Part shown: in pieces, positions 24,656 through 33,911 of the stretch
Position numbering within the stretch: position 1 is the stretch's first letter
How the letters are laid out: the number at the start of each line of letters is the position of its first letter
Source: Ruminococcus sp.
GTDB lineage: Bacteria > Bacillota > Clostridia > Oscillospirales > Acutalibacteraceae
Length of the DNA: 52,869 nt
Assembly (NCBI GenBank): GCA_022510955.1
Contig: JAFLSM010000001.1
Span: 26,154 to 79,022, forward strand
Reading direction: 5' to 3'
Translations under genes and position numbers: made by a program
The notes under the pieces: model-generated
Databases searched by the model: none
What the model was told of the DNA's origin: nothing
Seen by the model: the letters and a program-made list of their open reading frames with translations, nothing else

Positions 24656-27016
24656 TTATTTGCTGACTTTCTCGCCTGTGCGACCGTAATCGCCCATATC
24701 AGCCATATACTTTTGAATCATGGTAACATCGTCAATACTAACTTTGTTATCACCTGAAACATCACAAATCACATTGTCGCCATCTTGCATAACAGTAATT
24801 TGTGCAATGAATTTTTGAATTAATGTTACATCATCAACGGTAATAACGCCATCATGATCAGCGTCACCATAAATGCCGTCACCTACAAGTGGCTGACCCT
24901 TTGTAACATCAGTTGCATCAACTTTAGCCTTTGTAGGAACAAGATCAGTGTCAACAATTGTACTTTTAGTTGTAGGATAAGAAAGTGTCAAAATTTTTGA
25001 TTTGCCGTTCAACAAAAGACCGCCTTTTCCGCTGGACGGATACTGTCCTTTTGGTGAATTAACTATTATAGTTGTATTTGCGGAATGTGCAAGGTCAAAG
25101 TCAGCACCGGCTTCTTCATTAGCATAAACATTAGTTGAAGGAACCTCGTAGTAATAATAACCTGATGCCTCGTCATACTGCATCTGAACACCCGGCCATT
25201 GAGCATTCTTATATGTTACACCTGCATCAGAAACTTCATCATATATATAAATATTATATGGTTCTAATGTCCAATTCTTGTTCTGGTTATTGAAGAATAC
25301 ATAAACACCGGAAGAAGTGGAAGGTGTCTTTTCATAATAATATGTTGTAGATGTAGTATTTTTTCCGTCAGTTGCTGTAAGAGTAAGATTGATTGTTTCG
25401 CCAACCTTGTAATCAGAACCAATACGAATTGTAATGTCGCCTGTGTATTTAACAGGAGTTGAACCATCAAGGCTGTATGTACCTGAAGTAGCGTTGTCAA
25501 GACCAAGTGTAACAGTCATTGTATCGTCAGAGAAACTACCGCTTTCTGTTGAAACTATGTTTCTTGGTGTAGTCTCACCGTCATAAACAACAGCAACACC
25601 TGTTGAACCGATTGAACCTGTGAGAACGCCGCCTGAAACAGTAAACTTATTGCCTGATACTGTATCTGTATATGTGCCGTCAGCTAAGCCTGTGCCGCTG
25701 ATTGAAACATTCTTTTCATTGCCACCGCAGTTTGAAAGAACAATACCGCTTGTGCCTCTTACTACATAAGCAACATTATCAGATGAACCAAGCTTTTCAG
25801 ACTGACCAACAAATTTGTTGTGGAACTTGTTAATTTCAGAAACAGCTGTTCCCTTGTATGTTGTATCAGTGCCTGCTTCACCCATAAGAGCATTACCAGG
25901 ACGAACAAAGTAAAGTGCTGTTGCATCAGCTCTTGAAGCAACAATCGCCCATGTCTTTACGATAACTTCATCGGAATACTTTGATGAATTTCCTGATGAA
26001 CCTTCATAAGTATCGTGTGATTCTGCCCAAAGAACAAGCTTTGATGCATCCTGACCTGAACTATACTTGGAAGTTGCAGCAGCACTTGCGTTGCCCTTTC
26101 CAACATTAGCAAGTGCGGAATCACCTGTACCGTTATCAGTAATGTTAATGTACTTTGTGTAAGAACTGAAAGATCTGCCGGTACCGCACTGATTAAGAAT
26201 TTCACCATAGATATACAGATTATCGCCTGTCTTCTGTGTGTAATAATCGCTGGCAGCTTTTGTGATTGTTGGCCAATAGTCAGAAGCATATGCGCCGTCA
26301 TCAGGAGTTTCAATATGCTTTGCAGCGTCAAAACGGAAACCGTCAACACCACAATCGATACATTCCTTAAGAAGAGAAATTACTGCATTCTGAACATCTT
26401 TATTCTGTGTGTTAAGGTCAGGACAAGCAGACACATGACCCTGAACAGTCTTTTGAACAGAACTGTCGTCAGCACTTAGGTTATTGTTGCGGAAATAAGT
26501 ATTCTTATTATTATAAAAGTCCGGCTGATATATTTCAACCTGAGAGCTTAATGAGTTTGGATTGCTCTCAACTTCATTACCCATATGGTTGGATACGATA
26601 TCGCAAATAATTTTAATACCATACTTTTCTGCCTCTGTACAAAGATCTTTAAGCTCTGCCTTTGTTCCGAGCCAGGAATTCTGTGCAATAGACATACTAA
26701 CGGGCTGATAAAGCTTCCACCACTGGTTAGCTACATCCATAGAAGTAACAAAATCCTTTGGCTGTTGAACAGGAGATGTCTGAACAGTAGAGTATCCTGC
26801 TGCTGCGATTGCAGGCAGATTCTTTTTAATTGAATTGTAAGACCAGTTAAATGCGTGCAAAATAACGCCGTCCTGAACTTCCTTTTGCAATGAAGAATCG
26901 ATAGCTACAGCCTCAACAGAAGTTTCGGCAGCATTAGTAGAAATAGCAAAAGCAAGTGAGGATGTCAACATTGTTGCTGCAATAGCAAGACTTACAACCT
27001 TTTTGAACTTTTTCAT
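24656..27016 (-). CDS. Secreted GH13 alpha-amylase with CBM26-like module and C-terminal dockerin
   Basis: 786 residues from ATG 27016 (MKKFKK); an ATG at 27046 sits at the expected transcription start, right after a TATAAT box, so it is less likely. Signal peptide 1-30. In this numbering the GH13 residues are Asp230 (DGFRFDAAKH), Glu272 (YGE) and Asp335 (ESHD), all present. A linker/Ig-like part follows, then a CBM26-like starch module (about 573-680; AQWPGVQM, YYYEVPS). The end is a type-I-like dockerin with two calcium loops (GDADHDGVITVDDV and CDVSGDNKVSIDDV), each followed by helix TLIQKF or TMIQKY. Endo-attack on starch inside a cohesin-based amylosome is inferred. Confidence 0.95.
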   Translation of the reverse strand: MKKFKKVVSLAIAATMLTSSLAFAISTNAAETSVEAVAIDSSLQKEVQDGVILHAFNWSYNSIKKNLPAIAAAGYSTVQTSPVQQPKDFVTSMDVANQWWKLYQPVSMSIAQNSWLGTKAELKDLCTEAEKYGIKIICDIVSNHMGNEVESNPNSLSSQVEIYQPDFYNNKNTYFRNNNLSADDSSVQKTVQGHVSACPDLNTQNKDVQNAVISLLKECIDCGVDGFRFDAAKHIETPDDGAYASDYWPTITKAASDYYTQKTGDNLYIYGEILNQCGTGRSFSSYTKYINITDNGTGDSALANVGKGNASAAATSKYSSGQDASKLVLWAESHDTYEGSSGNSSKYSDEVIVKTWAIVASRADATALYFVRPGNALMGEAGTDTTYKGTAVSEINKFHNKFVGQSEKLGSSDNVAYVVRGTSGIVLSNCGGNEKNVSISGTGLADGTYTDTVSGNKFTVSGGVLTGSIGSTGVAVVYDGETTPRNIVSTESGSFSDDTMTVTLGLDNATSGTYSLDGSTPVKYTGDITIRIGSDYKVGETINLTLTATDGKNTTSTTYYYEKTPSTSSGVYVFFNNQNKNWTLEPYNIYIYDEVSDAGVTYKNAQWPGVQMQYDEASGYYYYEVPSTNVYANEEAGADFDLAHSANTTIIVNSPKGQYPSSGKGGLLLNGKSKILTLSYPTTKSTIVDTDLVPTKAKVDATDVTKGQPLVGDGIYGDADHDGVITVDDVTLIQKFIAQITVMQDGDNVICDVSGDNKVSIDDVTMIQKYMADMGDYGRTGEKVSK

Positions 27017-27226
27017 TTTCAAAAACGCCCTTTCATATATTTTCATTGTATATTATAACAAATTGCATAAAAAAAGTATATATTTTTTATTACAAATTAA
27101 TCTTTAATTTTTTGTGCATTTTATACTGCAATCAAATTTGTTATTTATATGTATGAACAAGTTATTTGATTTAACATTTTTATAGAATTATTCTAAACAG
27201 TAATTTTTGTTTTTTTAATATTTTGA

Positions 27227-27255
27227 TTGACATTTCAAAAATAATAGAATATAAT
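27227..27255 (+). promoter_or_regulatory. Perfect sigma-A promoter of potABCD
   Basis: TTGACA 27227-27232, 17-base spacer, TATAAT 27250-27255; about 190 bases upstream of potA. Confidence 0.85.
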
Positions 27256-27262
27256 TTTATGT

Positions 27263-27302
27263 TGTAAAGTGGCGGTATTTGCTTTATTAAAATCACTTTA
27301 CA
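27263..27302 (+). promoter_or_regulatory. Leader stem-loop 1 of the pot operon
   Basis: TGTAAAGTG (27263-27271) pairs perfectly with CACTTTACA (27294-27302) right at the 5' end of the expected transcript. It may stabilise the mRNA or take part in control. Confidence 0.6.
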
Positions 27303-27335
27303 CCATGGTATGTCTTTACAAAGATATGTATTTGT

Positions 27336-27408
27336 AGGGGCGGACTGTGTTCGCCTGCATTATTCAGCTTTTGCAGTGACGCAACACCGTCTGCCCTTTT
27401 TGTGTTTC
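27336..27408 (+). repeat. Imperfect long hairpin with T-tract in the pot leader
   Basis: GGGCGGACTGTGTTCGCCTGCA near 27340 pairs imperfectly with TGCAGTGACGCAACACCGTCTGCCC near 27380-27404, followed by TTTTTG. It is GC-rich beside AT-rich flanks and looks like an inserted repeat or an attenuator between promoter and gene. Only one copy is in the window. Confidence 0.5.
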
Positions 27409-27454
27409 TATGAGTATACTATAATTTTTATCAGTAAAGGACAGGGGTGCATAA

Positions 27455-28861
27455 ATGGAACAGACAACAAAGAAGACGATTATATCCTTAAGGGATATCT
27501 TTATGAGTTATGACGGTGAGGTAATTCTTAACCATATTAACCTTGATATTAACGAGAAGGAATTCGTTACTATACTTGGCCCAAGTGGATGTGGCAAAAC
27601 TACAACGCTTCGTATTATCGGTGGATTTATTGAGCCTGACAGCGGTGATGTCTTCTTTGATGACAAACGCATTAACGGCACACCACCAAATAAAAGAAAT
27701 GTTAATACTGTATTTCAAAAGTATTCACTTTTTCCGCATCTTAATGTATTTGACAATGTTGCCTTCGGCTTAAAACTTAAAAAGGTGCCAAAGGCAGAAA
27801 TCAAAAGAAAAGTTATACAAATGCTTAAAACCGTTGACCTAAAAGGCTATGAAAAGCGTTCTGTAACAAAGCTTTCGGGCGGTCAGCAACAGCGTGTTGC
27901 CATCGCAAGAGCACTTGTGTGCGACCCTGATGTAATACTTTTGGACGAGCCGTTGGGAGCACTGGATTTAAAGCTGAGAAAAAGCATGCAGCTTGAGCTC
28001 AAAGAGATTCAGCAGAAAACACAGAAAACCTTTATATATGTAACTCACGACCAGGAAGAGGCTCTTACAATGAGCGACAGAGTTGTGGTTATGAACAACG
28101 GCGTAATTGAACAAATCGGAACACCTGAGGATATCTACAATGAACCCGTAAACGCCTTTGTTGCCGACTTTATCGGTGAAGCCAATATACTTAACGGAAC
28201 AATGGTTGATGACTGTCGTATAAACATACTTGGCAAAGAGCTTGAATGTGTTGACAAAGGTTTTGGTAAAAACACACCTGTTGATGTTGTGATTCGTCCC
28301 GAGGATATTGAAATTACAACTCCCGAAAACGGACAACTTGTAGGCACAGTTGAAAACTCCACCTTCAAGGGTGTTCACTACGAAATGAGCGTAAGGTGCG
28401 GTAAATGTGAGATTCTCATTCATTCCACAAAATCTGCTGAAATAGGCAGTGAAATCGGAATGAAGGTTATTCCGTTCAATATTCAGATTATGAACAAGCT
28501 TTTGCCGTTCTATAATAATGAGATTGAGGCAGAAGTAAAATATTCAAATATAGAGGAAAACTACTTTGAATTTGAGCTTGAGGGCGAAACAATTACTGTT
28601 AAAGGTCAAACTTTTGAAGAAGACAGCAAACTGAAAATTACACTTCCGCCATCTGCCCTATCTTTTGCAGGCGATGGTATCGGTGATCTTAAGGATGTTT
28701 ACATTGAATCTGTTGTTTACAAAGGTGAGCACAACGAAATCATTCTTGAATCTGATGAAAGAAAATGGCTTATGCTCAGCGACACAGACGAACAGGTTGC
28801 AACCTATGCACCTCTGAAATTTGATTTTTCAAAGGCAAGCTTTGAAGTAATTGAAGGTTAA
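27455..28861 (+). CDS. potA: Spermidine/putrescine ABC transporter ATP-binding protein
   Basis: 468 residues, longer than usual (about 350-380). Walker [10 protein letters not shown], signature [15 protein letters not shown], Walker [13 protein letters not shown] and the H-loop His in THDQEEA are intact. After the ATPase part there is the TOBE region, and then an extra 100-odd residues (about 350-468) that look like a second OB/TOBE-type beta domain. Energises import through PotB/PotC. First gene of the operon. Confidence 0.93.
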   Translation: MEQTTKKTIISLRDIFMSYDGEVILNHINLDINEKEFVTILGPSGCGKTTTLRIIGGFIEPDSGDVFFDDKRINGTPPNKRNVNTVFQKYSLFPHLNVFDNVAFGLKLKKVPKAEIKRKVIQMLKTVDLKGYEKRSVTKLSGGQQQRVAIARALVCDPDVILLDEPLGALDLKLRKSMQLELKEIQQKTQKTFIYVTHDQEEALTMSDRVVVMNNGVIEQIGTPEDIYNEPVNAFVADFIGEANILNGTMVDDCRINILGKELECVDKGFGKNTPVDVVIRPEDIEITTPENGQLVGTVENSTFKGVHYEMSVRCGKCEILIHSTKSAEIGSEIGMKVIPFNIQIMNKLLPFYNNEIEAEVKYSNIEENYFEFELEGETITVKGQTFEEDSKLKITLPPSALSFAGDGIGDLKDVYIESVVYKGEHNEIILESDERKWLMLSDTDEQVATYAPLKFDFSKASFEVIEG

Positions 28862-28873
28862 GGAGGGGTACAT

Positions 28874-29665
28874 ATGAAATCACGCAAACCCTCTATTCCC
28901 TATATTATATGGATGCTTGTATTCACACTAATACCAATCGTGATGATAGGCTTTACTGCTTTCACAGACAAACAGGGAAACTTTACTGTTGATAACTTCA
29001 CAAAAGCATTCTATTACACAGATGTTTTTATAAAATCACTGTGGATAGCTCTTCTGTCAACAGCAATATGCCTTTTGCTTGCCTATCCGCTTTCCTATAT
29101 GATTACACGCATGAAGAGGTCAACGCAAAATACTGTTATTATGCTGTTTATGATTCCTATGTGGATGAATTTTCTTCTTAGAATTTATGCTTGGGTAACA
29201 CTTCTTCAAAACAACGGTCCAATAGATACGGCCCTTTCATTTCTGGGCATTCACGCTACTTATATCGGAAATACCTTTGCGGTTACTCTTGGTATGATTT
29301 ATGAGTACCTACCTTTTATGGTTCTTCCGATTTATACAGTAATGAGCAAAATCGACAACGGTCTTATTGAAGCAGCTCAGGATCTTGGCTCAAACAACTT
29401 TAATGTTTTTCGTAAGGTCATTGCACCATTGAGTTTGCCCGGAATTATCTCGGGAATTACAATGGTATTTGTACCAAGCGCAAGCACCTTCCTTGTAGCG
29501 CAGTATCTTGGTGGCACAGACGATATTATGATTGGTGATGTTATCGAAAAAATCTTTTGGACTGACCAAAACACAGGCTCAGCAATTTCACTTATCATGA
29601 TGATATTCATTTTCGTGTTCCTCATTCTGATGAACCTATTCGGTGACGAGGAGGCGATTGCATAA
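28874..29665 (+). CDS. potB: Polyamine ABC transporter permease PotB
   Basis: 263 residues, six membrane segments. The EAA loop (LIEAAQDLGSNNFNVFRKVIAPLSLPGI) contacts PotA. SD GGAGGGG. Its stop TAA overlaps the potC ATG by one base, so the pair is coupled. Twelve bases after potA. Confidence 0.92.
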   Translation: MKSRKPSIPYIIWMLVFTLIPIVMIGFTAFTDKQGNFTVDNFTKAFYYTDVFIKSLWIALLSTAICLLLAYPLSYMITRMKRSTQNTVIMLFMIPMWMNFLLRIYAWVTLLQNNGPIDTALSFLGIHATYIGNTFAVTLGMIYEYLPFMVLPIYTVMSKIDNGLIEAAQDLGSNNFNVFRKVIAPLSLPGIISGITMVFVPSASTFLVAQYLGGTDDIMIGDVIEKIFWTDQNTGSAISLIMMIFIFVFLILMNLFGDEEAIA

Positions 29666-30471
29666 TGAAAAAGAAAACCGGTATTATTTCCAAAATATAT
29701 ATGGCATTTATAATGCTGTTTCTCTATGCTCCAATCGTTGTTTTAATTTTTTTCTCGTTCAATGACGGAAAAACGACTGTATGGAAGGGGTTTACACTTA
29801 GGTGGTATACCGAGCTTTTCAGAGACAGCGAGATAATAAACGCATTATGGAATACTCTCATTATTGCCTTTTTAGCTTCCATTTTTGCCACAATTCTCGG
29901 CACAGTAGCCGCAATCGGCATAAGTAACTTTAAAGGCAAAAAAAGACTTGTTATTCAGAATGTTTCAAACATTCCGATTATCAGCCCTGACATTGTAATG
30001 GGCGTTTCACTTATGCTTTTATTCACAGCTCTCGGCGTTATGTTGAACTTTGAAATGGGCTTTGTAACCGTGCTTATTGCACATATCTGCTTTTGTGTTC
30101 CTTTTGTTGTGCTCAATGTTATGCCTCGAATTACACGAATGGATCAAAGCATTTATGATGCTGCACTTGACCTTGGTTGCAACCAGTGGCAGGCGTTTTT
30201 CAAGGTTGTAATTTACGAGCTTATGCCGGGCATTATCTCAGGCGGACTAATCAGCTTTACTTATTCGCTCGATGACTTCATTATTACATATTTTACAAGA
30301 GGTTCAAAATTCCAAAATCTGTCCATTGAAATTTACTCAATGACACACAAACGAATTTCGCCAAAAATCAACGCTCTTTCTGCTCTGCTGTTTCTTGCGA
30401 TTGTGATTATAATGGTACTCATAAATCTTCGTGACCGTCATGAAGAAAAGCAAAATGCAAAAAGAACTTGA
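29665..30471 (+). CDS. potC: Polyamine ABC transporter permease PotC
   Basis: 268 residues, six membrane segments, with the EAA loop (YDAALDLGCNQWQAFFKVVIYELMPGI) and the SYDD-like SLDDFIITYFTRG region typical of PotC. Forms the heterodimeric channel with PotB. Overlaps potB by one base; potD follows 34 bases later. Confidence 0.92.
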   Translation: MKKKTGIISKIYMAFIMLFLYAPIVVLIFFSFNDGKTTVWKGFTLRWYTELFRDSEIINALWNTLIIAFLASIFATILGTVAAIGISNFKGKKRLVIQNVSNIPIISPDIVMGVSLMLLFTALGVMLNFEMGFVTVLIAHICFCVPFVVLNVMPRITRMDQSIYDAALDLGCNQWQAFFKVVIYELMPGIISGGLISFTYSLDDFIITYFTRGSKFQNLSIEIYSMTHKRISPKINALSALLFLAIVIIMVLINLRDRHEEKQNAKRT

Positions 30472-30505
30472 TATATTTATTTTTTATTTAAAAGGGGATT
30501 GAGAA

Positions 30506-31576
30506 ATGAAAAAAATCATCAGTACTATCCTTGCCACCACTATTATCGGCTCAAGCGCGGCATGCTTTTCAGGCTGTGGCGGTGGATATGACGGAGAGGT
30601 AAATGTTTACAACTGGGGCGAATATATTTCACTCGGCGAAGACGGCTTGCTCAATGTAATTGAAGAGTTTGAGAAAGAAACAAACATCAAGGTCAACTAC
30701 ACAACCTATGAAACCAACGAAGAGCTTTACAACATGCTAAAAAACAGCAATGTCAGCTATGATGTGGTAATTCCGTCAGAATATATGATAAGCAAGCTTA
30801 TTGAAGAGGATATGCTGCTTGAACTCAATTTTGACAATATTCCAAACTATGACAACCTTATGGATCGTTTCAAAAAGTTGGAGTGTGACCCTGAGGGTAA
30901 GTACACAGTTTGTTACAGCTGGGGTATTACAGGTCTTGTTTATGATAAAACAAAAGTAAGCGAAAAGCCGACTTCATGGGAGGCACTCTGGGATAAAAAC
31001 CTTAAGGGTCAAATGCTTATGTTTAACAACAGTCGTGACGCTTATGCTATTGCAATGCAGCTTTGCGGAATTAATCCGTCAAACTGTACCAAGGAAGATG
31101 TTGACAAGGCTTCCGAAAAGCTTGCAGAGCAAAAGCCTCTGCTTAAAAAGTATGTAATGGATCAGGTATTCACTGAAATGGAAAACAGCCAGTCAGCTAT
31201 TGCACCTTACTACGCTGGTGACATTATTACAATGATGGATAACAACGAGGATCTTGATTATTCAAGAATTGAAGACGGTGCAAACCTTTTCTATGACGCA
31301 ATGTGTATTCCGACCTGTAGCAAAAACAAGGAAAATGCAGAAAAGTTCATTAACTTTATGCATAAGCCTGAAATTGCAGCAGCAAATTTTGAGTACCTAT
31401 ATTATGCAACACCAAACCAAGTTGCATATGATGAGTATCTTGATGAAGATGTAAAGAACAACAAATTAATTTTCCCTGAAGATGAATATCTTGACAAATG
31501 CTATGTATTTACAAATGTTTCCGATGATGTTTATTCCTATATGCAGGAACAATTCGTTAAAATACAGGCTGATTAA
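30506..31576 (+). CDS. potD: Polyamine-binding lipoprotein PotD
   Basis: 356 residues. A lipobox ends at FSGC (about residue 24), so it is lipid-anchored outside the membrane. NVYNWGEYI, VNYTTYETNEELY and YDVVIPSEYMI are PotD signatures with the polyamine-contact acidic and aromatic residues. Captures spermidine or putrescine and hands it to PotBC. Last gene of the operon; terminator at 31606-31648. Confidence 0.93.
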   Translation: MKKIISTILATTIIGSSAACFSGCGGGYDGEVNVYNWGEYISLGEDGLLNVIEEFEKETNIKVNYTTYETNEELYNMLKNSNVSYDVVIPSEYMISKLIEEDMLLELNFDNIPNYDNLMDRFKKLECDPEGKYTVCYSWGITGLVYDKTKVSEKPTSWEALWDKNLKGQMLMFNNSRDAYAIAMQLCGINPSNCTKEDVDKASEKLAEQKPLLKKYVMDQVFTEMENSQSAIAPYYAGDIITMMDNNEDLDYSRIEDGANLFYDAMCIPTCSKNKENAEKFINFMHKPEIAAANFEYLYYATPNQVAYDEYLDEDVKNNKLIFPEDEYLDKCYVFTNVSDDVYSYMQEQFVKIQAD

Positions 31577-31605
31577 ATTTATTAATTAAAGACTTAAATC
31601 TATAA

Positions 31606-31648
31606 AACACAAACCCCTGAACGGCGAATTCAGGAGTTTGTGTTTTGT
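31606..31648. terminator. Bidirectional terminator after potD
   Basis: AAACACAAAC-CCTGA / TCAGG-GTTTGTGTTT stem, loop ACGGCGAAT, then TGTTTT. The HAAS gene converges from the other side. Confidence 0.85.
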
Positions 31649-31659
31649 TTTATATTATA

Positions 31660-32667
31660 TTAATCCCTATTCTTTATTGTCTTAACAACTGTCACAATTA
31701 CATCAATTGTCAGAGCAAGCATTATACATCCAAAAAAGAAGTAATTAAACTGACTGAAAATAGCAATAAGCTTATTATCATCAAAGATATTTGTAATTTC
31801 TGCAACAAAATTCTTATTAATAATATTTTCATTGAAGAGCCAGAATGCAGCAATCACAGCAGAAAAGACATCAGCAATAATCGTCGTTATCATAACCTTT
31901 TTACTATACTGCTTCTCTATAAGTTTTACAGTCTCTCTGACAATTCCCAGCAAAGCAAAAATTACAACCAGATACCATACTGACTGCACTTCCGATATAT
32001 TGAAAATCGGAATAATTTTATTGCCGTTAAGCACCACAAAAAAGATCTGCGGAACAGCTATAAATACAACTGCAACGGCAACTGAGAACGCAATTCCAAG
32101 TATGCTGTCAATCTTTGAAAGCTCTTTTTTAGGTAAAGGAGGAAGATTATCAAGTTTTTCATTGCCAATTTTTATATCCTTATGATAAAAAATTGCAAAC
32201 AACAGTGTAACAAATGCAAAACCAAAAATCAAACCAACTATCAGATTTGTAAATATATTTGCAAATAAATCCGTCCAAAAATTAACGTTTTGCAACATTA
32301 CCTGCATATTGTCAAAATCTTCAAAACCCTTGATAATTGTAGCAATCATCGATGAAAGGATACCTATACCAACGCAAATCAGAACAATCTTTAGCACATA
32401 CTTATATGTAACAAAGTACGGAGGACCGATAAGGCAGTTTTTTACACTTGTGTCATACTTTTCAGCAAGCTCTTTTGGACTTCCAAGCTCTGTTAATACT
32501 ACTCTGATATCCTTTTCGCTCGGTACAACATCACCACAGCGTTCACAAAGCATATCGTCAATAAGTCCCCTGATTTCCTGCGACACATCTTTCTGTATAT
32601 TCGCAGGCAGCATTTTTGTAACTGCATAAATATATCTTTCAATTAAATTATTATTCATATCGCTCAT
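31660..32667 (-). CDS. HAAS/DUF1700-like membrane protein paired with a PadR regulator
   Basis: 335 residues. The N-terminal part (MNNNLIERYIYAVTKMLPANIQKDVSQEIRGLIDDML and VLTELGSPKELAEKY) is the HAAS signalling domain, followed by about six membrane segments. HAAS proteins are normally encoded with a PadR regulator and are thought to sense envelope state; here the overlap with the PadR gene is four bases (ATGA-type). Exact function unknown. Confidence 0.82.
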   Translation of the reverse strand: MSDMNNNLIERYIYAVTKMLPANIQKDVSQEIRGLIDDMLCERCGDVVPSEKDIRVVLTELGSPKELAEKYDTSVKNCLIGPPYFVTYKYVLKIVLICVGIGILSSMIATIIKGFEDFDNMQVMLQNVNFWTDLFANIFTNLIVGLIFGFAFVTLLFAIFYHKDIKIGNEKLDNLPPLPKKELSKIDSILGIAFSVAVAVVFIAVPQIFFVVLNGNKIIPIFNISEVQSVWYLVVIFALLGIVRETVKLIEKQYSKKVMITTIIADVFSAVIAAFWLFNENIINKNFVAEITNIFDDNKLIAIFSQFNYFFFGCIMLALTIDVIVTVVKTIKNRD

Positions 32668-33005
32668 TCCTCCAACAAATTATTAATGCTATTTGAAAAT
32701 TCAAACCAGTGTTTTTTTATCTTTTCATAAACATCAAGTCCGTTTTCCGTAATTTTATAATACTTTCTCGGCTTTGACTCCCCTGTATCCCACTCGCTCA
32801 CGAGCAATCCCTGAGATTCAAGTCTCCTCATCAAAGGATAAAGTGTATTTGCCTCAATCTGAATTCCGTTATCATGCAATTTCTTTACCAAGCTATATCC
32901 GTACATTGGTTCTTTTAGTTGACTCAATACCGACATAATCAATGTACCTCTTCTTAATTCCAAAATTAACCCCGATACAATTTCATTATTATCCAACACT
33001 ATCAC
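32664..33005 (-). CDS. PadR-family transcriptional regulator
   Basis: Up to 113 residues. LRRGTLIMSVLSQLKEPMYGYSLVKKL and ANTLYPLMRRLESQGLLVSEW are the PadR winged-helix signature; the C-terminal dimer helix follows. The true start may be GTG 32999 or TTG 32996, since SD GAGGTG overlaps the GTG at 33005. Regulates and is co-transcribed with the HAAS gene. Confidence 0.9.
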   Translation of the reverse strand: MIVLDNNEIVSGLILELRRGTLIMSVLSQLKEPMYGYSLVKKLHDNGIQIEANTLYPLMRRLESQGLLVSEWDTGESKPRKYYKITENGLDVYEKIKKHWFEFSNSINNLLEE

Positions 33006-33176
33006 CTCGCACCCTATTGTGTTTTATATTATACTGTATGCCATACACTATGTCAAGCTATAAACAAAAATTTTAAGGAAATATCTTGAATTTGTCATTT
33101 TCATATGATAATATAACATTATATAATAACCTACTAACTTACAAGGATTTATGATTTAACGAAGGAAGTGCGTGCA

Positions 33177-33608
33177 ATGAAAATTTCAACAAAAGGACGC
33201 TATGCTATCAGAATGTTACTTGACCTGGCTCAGCACAACGCTGATGATTATGTAGCATTAAAGGATATTGCAGAACGGCAGGGAATTTCAAAAAAGTACC
33301 TTGAACAGATTGTGCCGATTCTCAATCGCTCGGATATTCTCACAACAAACCGAGGCTATAAAGGAGGATATAAACTCGCAAAACCGGCAAGCCAATACAA
33401 AATCGGAGACATTCTTCGTCTGACCGAAGGCAGTCTTGCTCCCGTTGCATGCCTCGACTTCGACCCTGTCGGTTGTGAACGCAGTGTTGATTGTGCTACT
33501 CTCCCTATATGGAAAGGTCTTTACAATGTAATCACTAATTATCTTGACGGCATCACACTTCAAGATATTATTGATATGCAACAAAGCGCAGATGACTATG
33601 TAATTTAA
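33177..33608 (+). CDS. Rrf2-family regulator, IscR-like with three cysteines
   Basis: 143 residues from ATG 33177 (MKISTKGRYAIRMLLDLA), SD GGAAG. The Rrf2 winged helix is clear (QGISKKYLEQIVPILNRSDIL, GYKGGYKLA). In the wing-dimer region CLDFDPVGCERSVDC supplies three Cys, the pattern that binds an iron-sulfur cluster in IscR and not the Cys-less pattern of CymR. No isc or suf operon follows, so the targets are elsewhere. A GTG at 33168 is the alternative start. Confidence 0.9.
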   Translation: MKISTKGRYAIRMLLDLAQHNADDYVALKDIAERQGISKKYLEQIVPILNRSDILTTNRGYKGGYKLAKPASQYKIGDILRLTEGSLAPVACLDFDPVGCERSVDCATLPIWKGLYNVITNYLDGITLQDIIDMQQSADDYVI

Positions 33609-33911
33609 TTTTTATTTTTTTACTTTCGACCTATAAGGGTTATATAAATTAAAATGCAGTGTCACGAAATTTAAAGTTTTATTGATGCATTAAATCTTTA
33701 CATTTTCTTTATTTAGTTAGAGAAAATGTGATTACTGTAATCCAAAATCAATACTTTTATCAACATTTACATATAGTAAAATTTTATTATACTAAACACT
33801 AAAAAACAGGACAATCAAACGATTGCCCTGTTTTTTCTAAGTAATTATAAAGTTATACTAATAGTCACTAAAAAATATTAATCAGTTATTTTTAGTTGAT
33901 ATTAGTACTAA
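33609..33911. other. Intergenic region of 303 bases between the Rrf2 gene and the PLP enzyme
   Basis: AT-rich, no coding frame. The only feature I support is the bidirectional terminator at 33803-33838. No riboswitch motif seen. Confidence 0.65.
33803..33838. terminator. Bidirectional terminator
   Basis: AAAAAACAGG-CAATC / GATTG-CCTGTTTTTT near-perfect stem. Serves the Rrf2 gene and the converging PLP enzyme gene. Confidence 0.88.

Larger units (their letters stand above)
27017..27454. other. Intergenic region between amylase and potA with a long leader
   Basis: Holds the amylase -10 (minus, TATAAT near 27055-27060), the potA promoter, and two leader stem-loops. A second possible -10 (ATACTATAAT at about 27415-27424) lies close to potA. 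The plus-strand frame at 27310 is not coding. Confidence 0.65.

Noticed and set aside
27310..27513. 67-codon frame before potA
   Set aside because: It runs across the leader hairpin and into potA in another frame; no SD.
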